The translations under genes and the position numbers were made by a program. This document shows, one piece after another, positions 44,046-51,753 of a stretch of DNA of 51,810 bases (position 1 is its first letter; each line of letters opens with the position of its first letter). This DNA is from UBA5868 sp964482025 (lineage in GTDB: Bacteria; Pseudomonadota; Gammaproteobacteria; Pseudomonadales; Cellvibrionaceae), in NCBI GenBank assembly GCA_964482025.1, contig CAYZVN010000017.1, positions 1 to 51,810 of the forward strand. Direction: 5' to 3'. The notes beneath the pieces are model-generated. The model made no database searches, had not been told where the DNA came from, and saw only the letters and a list, made by a program, of their open reading frames with translations.

Positions 44046-44825
44046 TCAGATCTGGTGGTTCATATCCAGCGCGGGTGACGTTGTGAGGGGTTTGCCCACG
44101 GCGACCGCGGGTACGCCAACGACCGTTGTGTGAGGCGGCACAGCTCTTAACACGACACTGCCTGCTCCGATTTTGGCACCTTCACCGATTTCGATGTTGC
44201 CGAGAATCTTGGCTCCAGCACTGATCAATACACCTTTGCGCACCTTCGGGTGGCGATCTCCCGTTTCTTTACCGGTTCCCCCCAAAGTGACCGACTGCAT
44301 AATCGACACATCGTCTTCGACGACTGTGGTTTCGCCAATCACAATGCCGGTCGCGTGATCCAACATGATGCCTTGGCCGATGCGGGCGGCAGGGTGAATA
44401 TCCACGCCGAACGTCAGCGCTATATGGCTTTGCAGAAAATAGGCGAGGGCGGTGCGTCCTTCCAGCCACAGGCAGTGGGCGACGCGGTAGCACTGCAATG
44501 CTTGAAAGCCTTTGAAATATAAGAACGGCAGGCAGTATTCGTTGCACGCGGAGTCACGCTCATAGACGGCTTTGATGTCTTCGCGCGCCGCAATGCTGAT
44601 CTGTGGGTTTGTGCGGAGCACCGAATCGATAATTTCGCGTACCTGAAGCGCGCTTATAGTAGAGCCGCCCAGTTTTTGCGCCAGATGGTAACTGAGCGCC
44701 TCTTCGAACGAGTGATGGTTCAAAATGGTGGCGTGGAGAAAACTGGCGAGAGCGGGTTCGTTTTGAGCCTGGTCACGGGTTTCTTGCTGAATGGCCTCCC
44801 AGACCGGATCATGGTTCAGATGCAT
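44046..44825 (-). CDS. cysE: Serine O-acetyltransferase
   Basis: First step of cysteine synthesis (serine plus acetyl-CoA to O-acetylserine), cytosolic, 259 residues. N-terminal helical domain, then a left-handed beta-helix of hexapeptide repeats: IHPAARIGQGIMLDHATGIV with the catalytic His, then VIGETTVVEDDVSIMQSVTLGGTGK. The C-terminal GVPAVAVGKP closes it. Slightly shorter at the C-terminus than the E. coli enzyme (273). Monocistronic on the minus strand. Confidence 0.95.
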   Translation of the reverse strand: MHLNHDPVWEAIQQETRDQAQNEPALASFLHATILNHHSFEEALSYHLAQKLGGSTISALQVREIIDSVLRTNPQISIAAREDIKAVYERDSACNEYCLPFLYFKGFQALQCYRVAHCLWLEGRTALAYFLQSHIALTFGVDIHPAARIGQGIMLDHATGIVIGETTVVEDDVSIMQSVTLGGTGKETGDRHPKVRKGVLISAGAKILGNIEIGEGAKIGAGSVVLRAVPPHTTVVGVPAVAVGKPLTTSPALDMNHQI

Positions 44826-45040
44826 GCAAACAACCTCTGCTTTAAAGAAGCGTGCATTATTGTGGTTAGACTGGCGAAATTCCAGGGGCCGAAGCCAAAG
44901 GGCGATGAAATGAGAAGAGAGCGATTAAGTGTTGTGGATCTACTCTAGTGCGCGCTGCTACAGCAAAATGGTGAAGAGGTGAGGCTTAGGCGAGCGCACG
45001 GCACTCGCGGGGTGTAAAGAAACAACCTTGCGCACAGGCA

Positions 45041-45205
45041 TTAGAACCGATTGGTGTTATAGCCGTGCTGGAAGAAACTCGGTGCAGAAGCTGCGCGATC
45101 AACATGCGGGTGAATGATACCGTGATTTGGGGTAATCGAACTCAGAATCAAGGTAATGGCCGCTTGAACTAAAACGATGAATAGTAATTCTTTGCGACGA
45201 AACAT
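45041..45205 (-). CDS. Small membrane protein, 54 aa
   Basis: A short gene with a strong ribosome-binding site (AGGAGT, six bases before the ATG at 45203-45205). The product starts MFRRKELLFIVLVQAAITLI: two Arg and a Lys, then one membrane helix of about 17 residues. A polar His/Asn-rich tail follows (ITPNHGIIHPHVD, SFFQHGYN) and ends in NTNRF. The positive-inside rule puts the tail outside the cytoplasm. No family is recognised. It lies downstream of the inverted-repeat region at 45236-45370 and on the same strand as the BON gene. Confidence 0.6.
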   Translation of the reverse strand: MFRRKELLFIVLVQAAITLILSSITPNHGIIHPHVDRAASAPSFFQHGYNTNRF

Positions 45206-45513
45206 GGCCTACTCCTAAATGGTCCCGAAAAAAATCCAGCAATATGTGGTACAGGCTGTGGGATATGAGTAGTGCCTTCGGACGCCAGAGCAAAAAAAGA
45301 ATTGCGCTGTAGCTGACGGTTTTGCGTCATCCGGCCTGTGCTCAAACAGATTCTGCCCACATATTGCTGGCAAACCGATTGATTATGAGAGTGTCCGCAC
45401 GACACAACCCTGTTAGATGCGAACAGGAAATCGCAAGCGACCTCCCGGCTCCACCGAGAAAACCCCGGTAGATCGCCACACATCCTGTGTGACGGACGAA
45501 TCTTTAATGAGTG
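45206..45513. other. Inverted-repeat-rich intergenic region
   Basis: 308 bases between the 54-aa gene and the BON gene, with many inverted repeats. A 14-bp pair bounds 45236-45370 (listed separately). GTGTC-CGCAC-GACAC lies near 45390-45404, CCTGTT/AACAGG near 45409-45427, and CACACA-TCC-TGTGTG at 45477-45491. An ORF covering the same bases (45169-45483, minus) has no ribosome-binding site. The density of hairpins suggests a structured transcript or regulatory DNA rather than coding. Confidence 0.5.
45236..45370. repeat. 135-bp element bounded by 14-bp perfect inverted repeats
   Basis: CCAGCAATATGTGG (45236-45249) and its exact reverse complement CCACATATTGCTGG (45357-45370). A nested pair ACAGGC (45251-45256) / GCCTGT (45334-45339) and an inner hairpin TGACG/CGTCA (about 45314-45329) lie inside. 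It may be a MITE-like element or a structured RNA. No target-site duplication is evident in the flanks. Confidence 0.5.
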
Positions 45514-46116
45514 TCACTCAGCCAGCTGGACAACCGCTTGTTGACGGTTAGCGGACAACACATCCAGCTTATCAATGACCCTTTTTACTCCTTGCGTGTT
45601 TTTTACCAGCCAGTACGTCAAAAACTTTTCCGCTTCGGAGTTGACGACGCCACTGACGGTCACCACCCGGTTGTGCGTTTCAACATCAATTTCCATACCG
45701 CTGGTAACGCGATTGGCCAGTAGCTGTGAGCGCACTTTGTTGGTGATGGTCACGTTGGAAAGGCGATGCAAGCCTGCCTTGTCCACTTCCATTTCATGAG
45801 GCTCCTGGCCCCAGCGCTCGGGGGCTACCACCAACTTATTCACCACCTGGTTAATCCCTTTAACGCTCAGCGCGAGCTGCTCCGCTAATGATTTACTCAG
45901 GTCCGAATCCACATAGCCTCTCAAAATCGCGCAATCGTCTTGGATGTCGATGCGGACATCTTTGGATCGCACATATGAGCTGAATAAAAACGCGCCTTCA
46001 ATCACGCCTTTTTGCCAAGCTCGTAAATCCTCCGCCCAGACTTTCGGTGCAAAATTCAGCAGTATCAAAACAGCGAAAGAGGTAATACAAACAGCGCCGA
46101 ATTTTTGATTTTTCAT
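45514..46116 (-). CDS. Periplasmic protein with two BON domains (OsmY-like)
   Basis: 200 residues. Signal peptide 1-28 (hydrophobic ITSFAVLILLNFAPKVWA, then EDLRAW). Two BON domains at about 35-98 (VRIDIQDDCAILRGYVDSDL) and 118-190 (MEIDVETHNRVVTVSGVVNS, then GVKRVIDKL). BON domains bind phospholipid or other envelope ligands, and such proteins are often induced by osmotic or envelope stress. The gene is divergent from the glrK-type operon with a 320-base shared upstream region, which makes it a candidate target of that regulator. Confidence 0.88.
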   Translation of the reverse strand: MKNQKFGAVCITSFAVLILLNFAPKVWAEDLRAWQKGVIEGAFLFSSYVRSKDVRIDIQDDCAILRGYVDSDLSKSLAEQLALSVKGINQVVNKLVVAPERWGQEPHEMEVDKAGLHRLSNVTITNKVRSQLLANRVTSGMEIDVETHNRVVTVSGVVNSEAEKFLTYWLVKNTQGVKRVIDKLDVLSANRQQAVVQLAE

Positions 46117-46334
46117 TTGATGTCAGGGTTGAGTTCCAAAACGTTTAAGTGAAAACTGCCCGCTCTCGGCGCTTGCTCTCGCCAGTTGATCACCAGAGGT
46201 TCATCAACACGCCTTTGTCCTTAGCAGCGGGTGCTCGGCCATAAGCGGATTGCATGCCAACTTCTATAATCACTTTAAAATCAACGGTTTAGGTTTTTTG
46301 GGGGCTTCTGCGGCGGGTCGCAAGAGAGAGTTGT

Positions 46335-46350
46335 GTTGGCAAATGCCAAC
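46335..46350. promoter_or_regulatory. Inverted repeat, possible operator upstream of the kinase operon
   Basis: GTTGGC-AAAT-GCCAAC: perfect 6-bp arms about 90 bases before the start codon. The core TTGGCAAATGCCAA resembles TTGCAAATTTGCAA of the longer palindrome 47 bases downstream, so both may bind the same protein. Confidence 0.4.
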
Positions 46351-46396
46351 GCAAAGAAGGGTGAATTAAAAAAAGTCCTTAATAAACAACGCGTTA

Positions 46397-46420
46397 GGTT
46401 GTTGCAAATTTGCAACAACC
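46397..46420. promoter_or_regulatory. 24-bp perfect palindrome just upstream of the kinase gene
   Basis: GGTTGTTGCAAA followed by its exact reverse complement, with no spacer, ending 16 bases before the start codon. As DNA it is an ideal dimer-binding site; as RNA it would form a hairpin next to the ribosome-binding site TAGGAA. Autoregulation of the operon is a reasonable guess. Confidence 0.5.
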
Positions 46421-46436
46421 CCCTTAGGAATACAAC

Positions 46437-47861
46437 ATGCTGCGATTGTTGAATCGTCTAACCCTGACGCGACAGTGGGTGCTGGCGACGCTGTTGGCCG
46501 TTTTGCCGCTGGTTATAGCGGTGCTTTATGCCGCTCAGTATCTGACGACTCAGGCCCAAACTCAGCGGCAGATGGTGGCCTCCATTGGCCGACTCAAAGA
46601 GGTGAATAATGCCGTCAACGCGCAGATCAGCAGCATAGAGCGCTCGGCGCGCCAGTACCTGCTGTTGCGCAATCCGCGATTTCTGGAAATCTTCCATCAG
46701 CACTTGGATTCGCTCTCGCCCGTCTTGCGGCAGCTCGGCCGCGAATTGCCCGAAAGCGGGTCGGTTGCCAGTTTGCAGCATGGGCTAGAGATGCTTGCGC
46801 TCGAGTTGAGTCATCCCGAGCCCGAACAGATTGTGCAGGAATCGATTCTCGCGAACTTGCAGCAGGCCAATACTCTGGTGAGAGAACTCAGCAGCGAAGT
46901 GGACGAACGCGTGCAACAGATGCTGGATGAGCGCGATCGGCAATTCGAGCAGGTCATGGGACACCTGATGCTGACCGGTGTTTTTGCCCTGCCGGGGACC
47001 TTGTTGCTCGTGGTGTTGTCTTCGGTTGCGGTGACCCATCCGGTTCGCCGTTTGGCTCATGCTATCCGCCGGTTGGGGCACGGCCATTGGCAAGACCCCA
47101 TTCAGATCGTCGGACCGGCGGATCTGCGCTCGCTCGGTGCCAGTCTGGAGTGGATGCGCAATCGTCTCGACGCTACGGAAAAGCAGAAGCAAGCGTTCGT
47201 GCGGCACGTCACCCACGAGTTGAAGACGCCACTGGCGGCTATTGTCGAAGCCGGGGCTTTGTTGCGCGACGAGGTGCCAGGACCGGTAAACTCGGCGCAG
47301 CGGCAGGTGGTAGATATTCTGATGACCAATGCCGACAACCTGCAGGTGCTGATCCAGCAGTTGCTGAATTACAACGCGGTCGCCCACGGCATCCTGAACG
47401 CCGATGCGGAGGTAGACCTGCAGGCACTGTGTACTCGAATTCGCACCAAATTAATGGATTCGCGGCCTTCAAGCCGCTGTCAGTGGTCGATCTCGGGGAC
47501 GCCGCGAGTACTGCGCAGTGATCCACAGGCGCTGGAAATGATTCTCAGCAATTTACTGTCGAACGCACATGACTTCACGCCCGAATCCGGTAGAGTGTCG
47601 GTGTCTTGGGGGCAGGACGCCGAGCAGTGGTGGCTGTGTGTCGAGGACAATGGGCCGGGGATGACAGAAGAGGAATGTCAGAATATTTTTAAACCCTTTT
47701 TCCAAGGTAAGGCGCGGCGCCGGGGACCGCTGAAAGGTACCGGTCTGGGTTTGGCAATCGTGCAGGAGTGTGTCGCGCACCTGAGCGGTACAATAGAAGT
47801 GGCATCCGGGGCGGAAGGCAGCACCTTTAAGGCGCGCTTCCCACTTCGCAGAGAGAACTAA
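46437..47861 (+). CDS. glrK: Sensor histidine kinase (GlrK/QseE-like)
   Basis: Membrane sensor of a two-component system, 474 residues. Membrane helices at about 13-36 and 175-198 enclose a ~135-residue helical periplasmic sensor. A HAMP linker (about 199-250) and kinase core follow: phospho-acceptor His260 in FVRHVTHELKTPLAAI, N box LSNLLSNAHDF, G1 VEDNGPGM, G2 GTGLGLAI. It is grouped as GlrK/QseE because the next genes encode a small lipoprotein and a GlrR-type sigma-54 activator in the same order as in enterobacteria. A 24-bp palindrome lies just upstream. The input signal is unknown. Confidence 0.85.
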   Translation: MLRLLNRLTLTRQWVLATLLAVLPLVIAVLYAAQYLTTQAQTQRQMVASIGRLKEVNNAVNAQISSIERSARQYLLLRNPRFLEIFHQHLDSLSPVLRQLGRELPESGSVASLQHGLEMLALELSHPEPEQIVQESILANLQQANTLVRELSSEVDERVQQMLDERDRQFEQVMGHLMLTGVFALPGTLLLVVLSSVAVTHPVRRLAHAIRRLGHGHWQDPIQIVGPADLRSLGASLEWMRNRLDATEKQKQAFVRHVTHELKTPLAAIVEAGALLRDEVPGPVNSAQRQVVDILMTNADNLQVLIQQLLNYNAVAHGILNADAEVDLQALCTRIRTKLMDSRPSSRCQWSISGTPRVLRSDPQALEMILSNLLSNAHDFTPESGRVSVSWGQDAEQWWLCVEDNGPGMTEEECQNIFKPFFQGKARRRGPLKGTGLGLAIVQECVAHLSGTIEVASGAEGSTFKARFPLRREN

Positions 47862-47866
47862 AAACA

Positions 47867-48403
47867 ATGAAATATTGGATTCTATACGCAGCATTCTTTT
47901 TCAGTGGTTGCACCAGCGTGCTGACCGCCTTTGAGCGAGTGCCGCCCACCACTCGGGTAGAGGTGCGCGAGGGCGTCTTACAGCCGCAGCGCAGCGTCAA
48001 TCAATTGCTCACCCAGCGCCTGGCGCTGTGCGGTGCGCCGACGGCGGAGCAGGATGCGCTGCTCGCTCGAAACCTCAAGCCCCAGAGTGAGTCCAGCGCT
48101 AGCGGTGTCGACGAGGCGAAGCTTGACGCACTGCTGCTCGCCTCGTGCAAGCCCGCCCGAACGCCAGGGGTACTCAATCAATTGTTGGTGGAGCTGACCG
48201 CTGCCGGCACTTGGCCGGAAGAATATGCCGCTTTTTTTGACCTGTTGATCTCCGGTCAGCGGGCTTACGCCTCGGTGGAAAAGATTTACGTGGATCTGGG
48301 CAAGGCTTACGCCGACCTCCAGCACGAACACGAAAAGACCATCCAGGGTTTAAGTGAGATCGAAACACAGATCGAACTGCAGACTGTCAATTCGGTACCT
48401 TGA
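47867..48403 (+). CDS. qseG: QseG-like lipoprotein
   Basis: 178 residues. Short signal ending in FFFSGC, so the lipidated residue is Cys15; the mature part is largely helical, with a coiled-coil end (YADLQHEHEKTIQGLSEIE) and two more cysteines in LALCGAP and LLASCKPA. The position between kinase and response regulator matches qseG, an outer-membrane lipoprotein that in E. coli interacts with the kinase; sequence conservation in this family is low, so the name rests on context and layout. It overlaps or abuts both neighbours. Confidence 0.65.
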   Translation: MKYWILYAAFFFSGCTSVLTAFERVPPTTRVEVREGVLQPQRSVNQLLTQRLALCGAPTAEQDALLARNLKPQSESSASGVDEAKLDALLLASCKPARTPGVLNQLLVELTAAGTWPEEYAAFFDLLISGQRAYASVEKIYVDLGKAYADLQHEHEKTIQGLSEIETQIELQTVNSVP

Positions 48404-48405
48404 TT

Positions 48406-49758
48406 ATGAGCCGAGCGAATATTCTTCTCGTCGACGATGATGTGGGCATGTTGCAGCTACTGGCCATGCGCCTTGGCGCGCTTAATTACGCGACGCGCTG
48501 CGCGAATAATGGCCCAGAGGCATTGGCCTTGATCCAGCAGGAATTGCCGGATGTGGTCATTACCGATCTGCGCATGGAAGAAATGAGTGGTTTGGCGCTA
48601 TTCGAGAAAATTCACACCGACTGGCCGAGCTTACCCGTCATCATTCTGACTGCGCACGGTTCCATCCGCGAAGCGGTGGAAGCGACTCAGAAAGGCGTAT
48701 TTTCCTTTTTGACCAAGCCGGTGGATAAAGACGAGCTGGTGACCACGCTCAATCAAGCGGTGAGCAATCAACACGAAACCCCGAGGGATAAACAGTCGTG
48801 GGCGCACAACTTCAACACCTGTAGCGCGAAGATGTATCAATTGTTGGAGCAGGCGCATCTGCTGGCCGCCAGCGACGTCAACGTGTTGATCAGCGGCGAA
48901 AGCGGTACCGGCAAAGAAGTGCTTGCGCGAACTCTGCATCAACAGAGCCGCCGGGCCGACAAGCCGTTTATTGCCATAAACTGCAGCGCCATCCCCAGCG
49001 AGATGCTGGAATCCGAATTATTCGGCCACCTCAAAGGCGCATTTACAGGAGCGAGTCGCGACCATGAGGGCCTGTTCGTCGCGGCGGAGGGCGGCGTGGT
49101 ATTTCTCGACGAAGTCGGGGATATGCCCTTGCCTTTGCAGGCCAAGCTGTTGCGTGTGTTGCAGGAAAAGGTCGTGCGCCCGGTGGGCGGCACTAAAGAT
49201 CGCGCCATTAACGTGCGCATATTATCGGCCACGCACCGCAACTTGGTGGAAGCGATTCAGCAACAGCAGTTTCGCGAAGATCTCTACTACCGCCTGAATG
49301 TGGTCAATCTGGCGCTGCCCAGCTTGCGCGACCGCAAAGAAGATATTCCGCTGCTGGCCAAGCATTTTTTACGCGCCATCGCCGAGCGCAGCGGCGTTCC
49401 TGCCAAGAGTCTCGCACCCAAAGCGCTCAGCGCATTGCTGGGGTACCACTGGCCCGGCAACATCCGCCAGCTGGAGAATGTCATTGAACAAGTCGTGGCG
49501 CTGGCACCGGGAATGGTAGTGCCGGAAACCCTGGTCGAAAACGCTCTGCCCATGTTCAACCAGCCAAAAGCCAAAAGCCTTACCGATGCGAAGCGAGACT
49601 TTGAGCGCAAATATGTTGAAGACTTATTGCGTTCCACCCAGGGCAGCATCACCGAAGCCGCACGTTTGGCGGGGCGCAATCGCTCGGACTTCTACAAAAT
49701 TGTGCAGCGCCACGGAGTAGACGTGGAGCGTTTCAAAGTCGGCCTGGAAGTAGACTAA
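48406..49758 (+). CDS. glrR: Sigma-54-dependent response regulator (GlrR/QseF-like)
   Basis: 450 residues from the ATG at 48406 (a TTG two codons earlier is ignored). Receiver domain 1-120 with phospho-acceptor Asp54 and conserved Lys104 in FLTKPVDK. The AAA+ domain has Walker A GESGTGK (164-170), the sigma-54 contact loop GAFTGA (211-216) and Walker B VVFLDEVGD (231-239). A C-terminal Fis-type helix-turn-helix spans GSITEAARLAGRNRSDFYKI. All parts needed for sigma-54 activation are present. The partner is the upstream kinase. Targets probably include the divergent BON gene and envelope functions, by analogy. Confidence 0.9.
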   Translation: MSRANILLVDDDVGMLQLLAMRLGALNYATRCANNGPEALALIQQELPDVVITDLRMEEMSGLALFEKIHTDWPSLPVIILTAHGSIREAVEATQKGVFSFLTKPVDKDELVTTLNQAVSNQHETPRDKQSWAHNFNTCSAKMYQLLEQAHLLAASDVNVLISGESGTGKEVLARTLHQQSRRADKPFIAINCSAIPSEMLESELFGHLKGAFTGASRDHEGLFVAAEGGVVFLDEVGDMPLPLQAKLLRVLQEKVVRPVGGTKDRAINVRILSATHRNLVEAIQQQQFREDLYYRLNVVNLALPSLRDRKEDIPLLAKHFLRAIAERSGVPAKSLAPKALSALLGYHWPGNIRQLENVIEQVVALAPGMVVPETLVENALPMFNQPKAKSLTDAKRDFERKYVEDLLRSTQGSITEAARLAGRNRSDFYKIVQRHGVDVERFKVGLEVD

Positions 49759-49762
49759 AGCC

Positions 49763-49778
49763 GCTGCAAATCTGCAGC
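49763..49778. repeat. Small inverted repeat after the response-regulator gene
   Basis: GCTGCA-AATC-TGCAGC, five bases after the stop. It has no T-tract, so it is a poor terminator. The core TGCAAATCTGCA is one base from TGCAAATTTGCA in the palindrome upstream of the kinase gene. Confidence 0.35.
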
Positions 49779-49879
49779 ATCGACTTGGTGCCTCCTTGCA
49801 GCCTCCTGCGCCGCCGCGCCACTTTCGCCCTAAATAGCCTAAGCTAAAAACTCCGCTTCACTAATAAAAGAGGCTTGCG

Positions 49880-51700
49880 ATGGCCACACTGATTCCCGCC
49901 ATCAATAGTTGCCTGGCGCGTATGACGCCGGGCGAGCGCCGCTTCGCTCAGAGGTTGGAGCAGCTGTTGGAGGACGACTACCTCTGTTGGTACGACGTTC
50001 CCGTAGGGCCAAAGGGCCTGCATCCCGATTTCATGGTGCTGCATCCGCGTCGCGGTATCCTAATTCTGGAGGTGAAGGACTGGCGGCTGGAGACGATCCA
50101 GCAGATGGACAAAACCACCGCCACGTTGCTCACCACCAACGGCCACAAGCGCGTCGCCAATCCTCTTGAGCAAGCTCGTCAATACTGCCACGCAGTGGTG
50201 AAATGCCTGGAGCAGGATCCGCAGCTGGTGTATCCGCCCGGCCACGCCTTCAAAGGTAAATTGATCATGCCCTTTGGTCACGGCGTGGTGCTCAGCAATA
50301 TCAGTCGCCAGCAATTTGATAGTACGGACCTCGGCGAAGTGATTCCGGCCAACCGTGTTATTTGCAGAGACGAAATGGTCGAATCCGCCGATCCGGAAGA
50401 GTTCCAAACGCGTTTGTGGAATATGTTTGCTGTGCAATTTCGCCGCGCGCTTTCCCTGCCGCAAATTGATCGCGTCCGCTGGCACCTGTTTCCCGAAGTA
50501 CGCATTGTGCAGGGCTCCCTGTTTGACGCAGAGTCCGATACGGAAGCGGCGCAATGGCTGCCGGACCTGATCAAAGTGATGGACCTGCAGCAAGAGCAGC
50601 TCGCCCGCAGTCTCGGCGAAGGCCATCGCGTTATTCACGGCGTGGCAGGTGCCGGTAAAACCTTGATCCTGGTTTATCGCTGTTTGCATCTGGCCCGGCT
50701 TATGTCGCGGCCGATACTCGTGCTCTGTTACAACCGTGCACTCGCTGCGCGCTTGGAGCAATTGGTTGATGAAAAAGGCATCGGCGATAAAGTCCAGGTT
50801 TACAATTTTCACCGCTGGTGCCGCGAACAATTGATTTCCTATAACGAAGCGCTGCCGGCGGACGGCCCGGAATTTTCCGACCAGTTGGTACAGAGATTAA
50901 TTGCCGCCGTTGATGCTGGACGTATTCCCGCAGGCCAATACGGCGCGGTTATGTTGGACGAAGGTCACGACTTTCAACCGGAATGGCTGAAACTGACGGC
51001 ACAGATGGTGGACCCGGCAACGAATGCGCTGCTGGTGCTGTATGACGATGCACAATCCATTTACGCGCGCTCGCGCGGCAAATTCAGTTTTGCCAGTGTC
51101 GGCATTCAAGCGCGCGGCCGCACCACCATTTTGAAATTGAATTACCGCAATACCGACGAAGTCATCAAAGCCGCCACCGCCTTTGCGCGGGAACTATTAA
51201 CCGAGGCGGAAGCGGAAGAAGACGGCATTCCGCTGCTCGCGCCCACCAGCGCCGGCCGTCGAGGTCCGCAACCCTTATTATTGGAACTGCCAAGTTTCGC
51301 CGCCGAAACCCGCTATGTCGCTGAGCGTATGCAAACTCTCCATGAAAAAGGACGCAATTGGAGTGATATGGCGGTGGTTTATCGCTCCAACTTTATGGGC
51401 GACAAAATCCGCAAAACCCTGCAGGAAAATCACATTCCCTGTGAAATTCTCAGCGGTCAAAAATCCTCTGCCCGAAAATCCAAAAACACCGTCAAACTCG
51501 TCACCATGCACTCCAGCAAAGGCCTGGAATTCCCCGTGGTATTCGTCGCCGGCCTCGGCTATCTGCCCAGTAAACATCAAGAAGAAAAAGAAGAAGCTCG
51601 CTTGCTCTATGTGGCCATGACCCGGGCGATGGATGAATTGATATTGACGGGGCATCAGAATTCCGGGTTTGTGGAGCGGATGAGGGAGGTGGTGAGTTAG
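49880..51700 (+). CDS. NERD-domain UvrD/Rep-like superfamily I helicase
   Basis: 606 residues, start ATG with AGAGG upstream. The N-terminal NERD (nuclease-related) domain has HPDFMVLHPRRGILILEVKDW (about residues 48-68), including the D, E and K expected for a nuclease fold. The helicase core has Walker A GVAGAGKTL, motif II VMLDEGHDF, motif III-like LYDDAQSIY, motif IV-like ILKLNYRNTDE, motif V TMHSSKGLEFPVVFV and motif VI LLYVAMTRA. It is smaller than UvrD and lacks obvious 1B/2B insertions. NERD-helicases are widespread and poorly characterised, with proposed roles in DNA processing or defence. It stands alone here. Confidence 0.88.
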   Translation: MATLIPAINSCLARMTPGERRFAQRLEQLLEDDYLCWYDVPVGPKGLHPDFMVLHPRRGILILEVKDWRLETIQQMDKTTATLLTTNGHKRVANPLEQARQYCHAVVKCLEQDPQLVYPPGHAFKGKLIMPFGHGVVLSNISRQQFDSTDLGEVIPANRVICRDEMVESADPEEFQTRLWNMFAVQFRRALSLPQIDRVRWHLFPEVRIVQGSLFDAESDTEAAQWLPDLIKVMDLQQEQLARSLGEGHRVIHGVAGAGKTLILVYRCLHLARLMSRPILVLCYNRALAARLEQLVDEKGIGDKVQVYNFHRWCREQLISYNEALPADGPEFSDQLVQRLIAAVDAGRIPAGQYGAVMLDEGHDFQPEWLKLTAQMVDPATNALLVLYDDAQSIYARSRGKFSFASVGIQARGRTTILKLNYRNTDEVIKAATAFARELLTEAEAEEDGIPLLAPTSAGRRGPQPLLLELPSFAAETRYVAERMQTLHEKGRNWSDMAVVYRSNFMGDKIRKTLQENHIPCEILSGQKSSARKSKNTVKLVTMHSSKGLEFPVVFVAGLGYLPSKHQEEKEEARLLYVAMTRAMDELILTGHQNSGFVERMREVVS

Positions 51701-51709
51701 GTGCGAAAT

Positions 51710-51726
51710 GGCTGGCGAAGCCAGCC
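51710..51726. terminator. Hairpin after the NERD-helicase gene
   Basis: Perfect 7-bp stem GGCTGGC / GCCAGCC with loop GAA, ten bases after the stop codon. No T-tract follows, so terminator activity is uncertain. Confidence 0.35.
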
Positions 51727-51753
51727 GAGGGTAGTAATAGGCGTTCGCAAAAG

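Larger units (their letters stand above)
46117..46436. other. Divergent control region between the BON gene and the glrK-type operon
   Basis: 320 bases without coding potential. It holds two prominent inverted repeats at 46335-46350 and 46397-46420 (listed separately). On the minus strand TGGCATGCAATCCGC near 46244-46258 has the GG-N10-GC spacing of a sigma-54 promoter toward the BON gene, but its -12 half is imperfect. The ribosome-binding site of the kinase gene is TAGGAA at 46425-46430. Confidence 0.45.

Noticed and set aside
45169..45483. 104-codon minus-strand ORF
   Set aside because: It overlaps the well-started 54-aa gene and the inverted-repeat element, lacks a ribosome-binding site and has a Ser/Cys/His-rich random look.
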